A stretch of 64,000 nt of DNA, taken from the NCBI GenBank assembly GCA_949752795.1, contig CATKHW010000392.1, positions 338,629 to 402,628 on the forward strand. The letters run 5' to 3'. How positions within the stretch are numbered: position 1 is the stretch's first letter; each line of letters opens with the position of its first letter. Under the pieces are notes generated by a model that saw only the letters and a program-made list of their open reading frames with translations, made no database searches and had not been told where the DNA came from. Positions 61,897 to 64,000 of this stretch are shown in pieces. A program made the translations under genes and the position numbers. Source of the stretch: Hyperoodon ampullatus. Taxonomy: Eukaryota; Chordata; Mammalia; Artiodactyla; Ziphiidae.

Positions 61897-63633
61897 CTTG
61901 GCCTAAAATGGTGTATGCGTTTTCTCCTGAATATATTCAGGAGAAAACGCATACGCCCTTTTTGGACAAGTGCATCATTGTCGAAGTTGTGCCCCTCTTC
62001 CTGTGCTTTAAAGGCGATTCCAACGTACCTCTTGAAATCTGTTTCCTGCTATTCTGCCTCGCTTTCAAGTCCGCCTCGTTGCCTTCCCTCAACAGAATTT
62101 TGGACGATAGTTGTCCTTTATTTCTCTGCCAGTTTGTGAATTGCTGTGCCCCTGAGCTCCATTTTTCAACTCGTTTTTGGTGAGCTGACCGCAAGTCCAA
62201 AATTTTGGTTCAGGACCTATGCTGGTTCCCGCTGGGTGCCTGAAACTTTGGTTAATTCATCTTCTTGCCGGGAAATTACAGTGATATGGGCCCCTTCAAA
62301 TGCCTAACACCTACTCTCTCATTGGTTCTCCCTCTTCACTTTCATCTTCTGCCAAATTGGCAACCTGTGTGAACCAGGAGGTTAAAGGGGCTGTCTCTCC
62401 AAGTTGGGAGGTTGATAGTAAAGCAGATGGAAAGTCAAACCGGAGCAACAGGAGAGGGACTATTCTTTGAGTTTTAGGAACCTTTCGTATTCACAGTGTG
62501 TCCGTTCTCTAGGTTTCCCGTACATGTTATAACTGTAGTAGTATTCCCTTCAACCTTGAGAGTTGGGACCCATGGAATGGGTGCCAGGCATTTGTGCTTT
62601 AAAGGGTCTGCATTTGCTCACCCAATCTCACCAATCCTCTCAGTCCCAGGTGTCCCTCCTTATGCCACATCCAGCTGTCGTTGTAGATAGGGTCATTCCA
62701 GGTTTCTTCAGAGACCCTGAAGGAATTGTAAAGAATTTCCCAGTTTTTTTGTTTTGCTTTTGAAATTCCTTTTTATAGTGGGTTTGAGCTGATACTCACT
62801 GCCATGTTTATGCCAGTCTACACACACTTGATTCCCTTACGGAGACATATCAATACATAGGTTTTAAGATTCTTACTAGTCAGATATATTCCTCTGCTGG
62901 AAATATGTGGTTTTGAGTCCCTTTCACTGAGGAAGGTGTAGGTCTTGTCTATTCCATAGTTGGTTTTTGGAACGGTACCTGTGCTTATATCAAACTCTGG
63001 TTTTATGCATCACCCCACCTCTCCTTCCCCCTTAAGCAGGCATAAGAGTGTTTTCTAAATGTGAGACACTGTTCTCTTTCCTAACTCAGTTCATGTGTAG
63101 CCATGTTTACAGGATCTTCATAAGTGATATCTTATGATAAGTTTCTTTTTCTGTGTGACTTATTTCACTTAGAATTATCGTACCTGAATCCACCCATTTT
63201 GCTGCTACTGGTTTTATGACATTGATTTCATGGCTGAGGGATATTCCATCGTACGTAAGTACCCCAATTTTTTGAACCATTTTTATATTTCCTGGGATAT
63301 TTAAGGTGTACCCAAGTTGAGGTCCTTGTAAGCAGTGCAGCCCTAAATTTTGGGGTGGCTCTGTCTTATTGATTTTCAGTTTTCCCAAGGTATATTCCCT
63401 AGACTGGAAGTGCCCTTGGCTCTGTATCTCTGTTCTTTATTTGTTTTAGGGAACACAATGCACTCCTCAGAGAGGCAGTTGGCAATTTACATCCCGCCCA
63501 TCAGCATAACAAGGCTCCCTGTTCTCCAGGGCCTGTCTTGCCTTTCTGGTTTTTACACATTTTGTGGATGTCCCTTTTGACGGGCGGGAAGTGATACTTC
63601 TTTGTATTGCAGATTTGCATTGCCGCTTGCTTG
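61897..63633. repeat. Satellite unit 36
   Basis: Length 1,737. Palindrome 61897-61970 has four mismatches, three of them in the left arm. L1 frame open at 63107-63388 (minus). Single-base losses begin near 63,468 (CTCCTCAGAG for CTCCTCCAGAG). Confidence 0.92.
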
Positions 63634-64000
63634 CTAGGTTAAAAAGGGCATATGCGTTTTCTCCTGAATATATTCAGGAGAAACGCATACGCCCTTTTTG
63701 GGCAAGTGCATCATTGTCGAAGTTGTGCCCCTCTTCCTGTGCTTTAAAGGCGATTCTCAACGTACCTCTTGAATATCTGTTTCCTGCTATTCTGCCTCGC
63801 TTTCAGGTCGCCTCGTTGCCTTCCCTCAACAGATTTTTGGACGATAGTTGTCCTTTATTACTCGGCCAGTTTGTGAATTGCTGTGCCCCTGAGCTCCATT
63901 TTTCACTCCGTTTTTGGTGAGCTGACCGCAAGTCCAAAATTTTGGTTCAGGACCTATACTGGTTCCCGGTGGGTGGCTGAGAATTGGTTAATTCTTCTTC
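63634..64000. repeat. Partial unit at right edge, indel-rich
   Basis: The palindrome (63634-63706) is 73 bp because one A is missing in the right arm; the left end is also altered (CTAGGTTA). Several single-base gains and losses follow within 300 bp. This is unlike every other unit and may reflect low sequence quality at an assembly edge. Confidence 0.9.

Larger units (their letters stand above)
1..64000. repeat. Tandem satellite array, ~1,739-bp unit, cetacean common-satellite-like
   Basis: The whole window is head-to-tail copies of one unit. The palindrome core recurs 37 times at spacings of 1,736-1,740 bp from 1,046 to 63,634. All units are in the same orientation and no unrelated sequence interrupts them. 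Each unit consists of a 74-bp palindrome, about 773 bp of unassigned sequence and about 890 bp of minus-strand LINE-1 3' end. Short open frames recur at the same offset in every unit on both strands and overlap one another, so they are properties of the repeat and not genes. Unit length and L1 content resemble my memory of the common cetacean satellite; that name is inference. The array nature is directly visible. Confidence 0.97.

Noticed and set aside
55157..64000. A third copy of the 10.43-kb six-unit block
   Set aside because: Private markers of the block (ATTAGCAT octamer, CTGATTAAGG, TGGTAGTGCCC) do not recur after 55,156.

Overview
This window is one uninterrupted tandem satellite array from a mammalian genome. 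It contains no functional protein-coding gene, no tRNA or rRNA gene and no CRISPR array that I can support. The basic unit is about 1,739 bp. Using a central palindrome as the phase mark, I count 37 copies of the landmark: 36 complete units plus a partial unit at each end. Measured over 36 intervals, the mean spacing is about 1,738.6 bp.

Every unit has the same three-part layout. (1) A palindrome of 74 bp (two 37-nt arms, no spacer), perfect in 11 of 37 copies. (2) About 773 bp that I cannot assign to a known element. (3) About 890 bp of LINE-1 on the minus strand: a T-rich block (the poly(A) tail read from the other strand), the L1 3' UTR, and the frameshifted C-terminal end of ORF2, running into the left arm of the next palindrome. 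The L1 assignment rests on ORF2-like motifs on the minus strand (QKD..TP.F.AAL, W(Y)..TMEY.SA.K, MILSE.S..EK..YH.IS) in collinear order, and on an artiodactyl-like 3' UTR.

Organism: half a unit of L1 3' end plus a monomer near 1.74 kb fits what I remember of the common cetacean satellite, roughly 1.75 kb in baleen and several toothed whales and shorter (about 1.58 kb) in dolphins and relatives. I also recall a published report that L1 is a building block of cetacean heterochromatic satellites. This is memory plus inference, not a search; a whale or other cetartiodactyl is the best guess.

Layout: 1-7,655 is organised as 3,475-bp dimers of two monomer types. 7.7-34.9 kb holds single units with scattered local duplications (25.1-28.0 kb adjacent twins; 7.9-8.9 kb shared with 13.1-14.1 kb). 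34,968-55,156 holds two tandem copies of a six-unit block with 10,432-bp period that are almost identical. 55.2-59.3 kb holds a composite unit and another pair of twins. 59.3-64.0 kb holds single units, and the last ~530 bp carries a cluster of one-base indels suggesting an assembly edge. The biology on show is array turnover (unequal exchange, conversion, palindrome arm exchange), not gene action.
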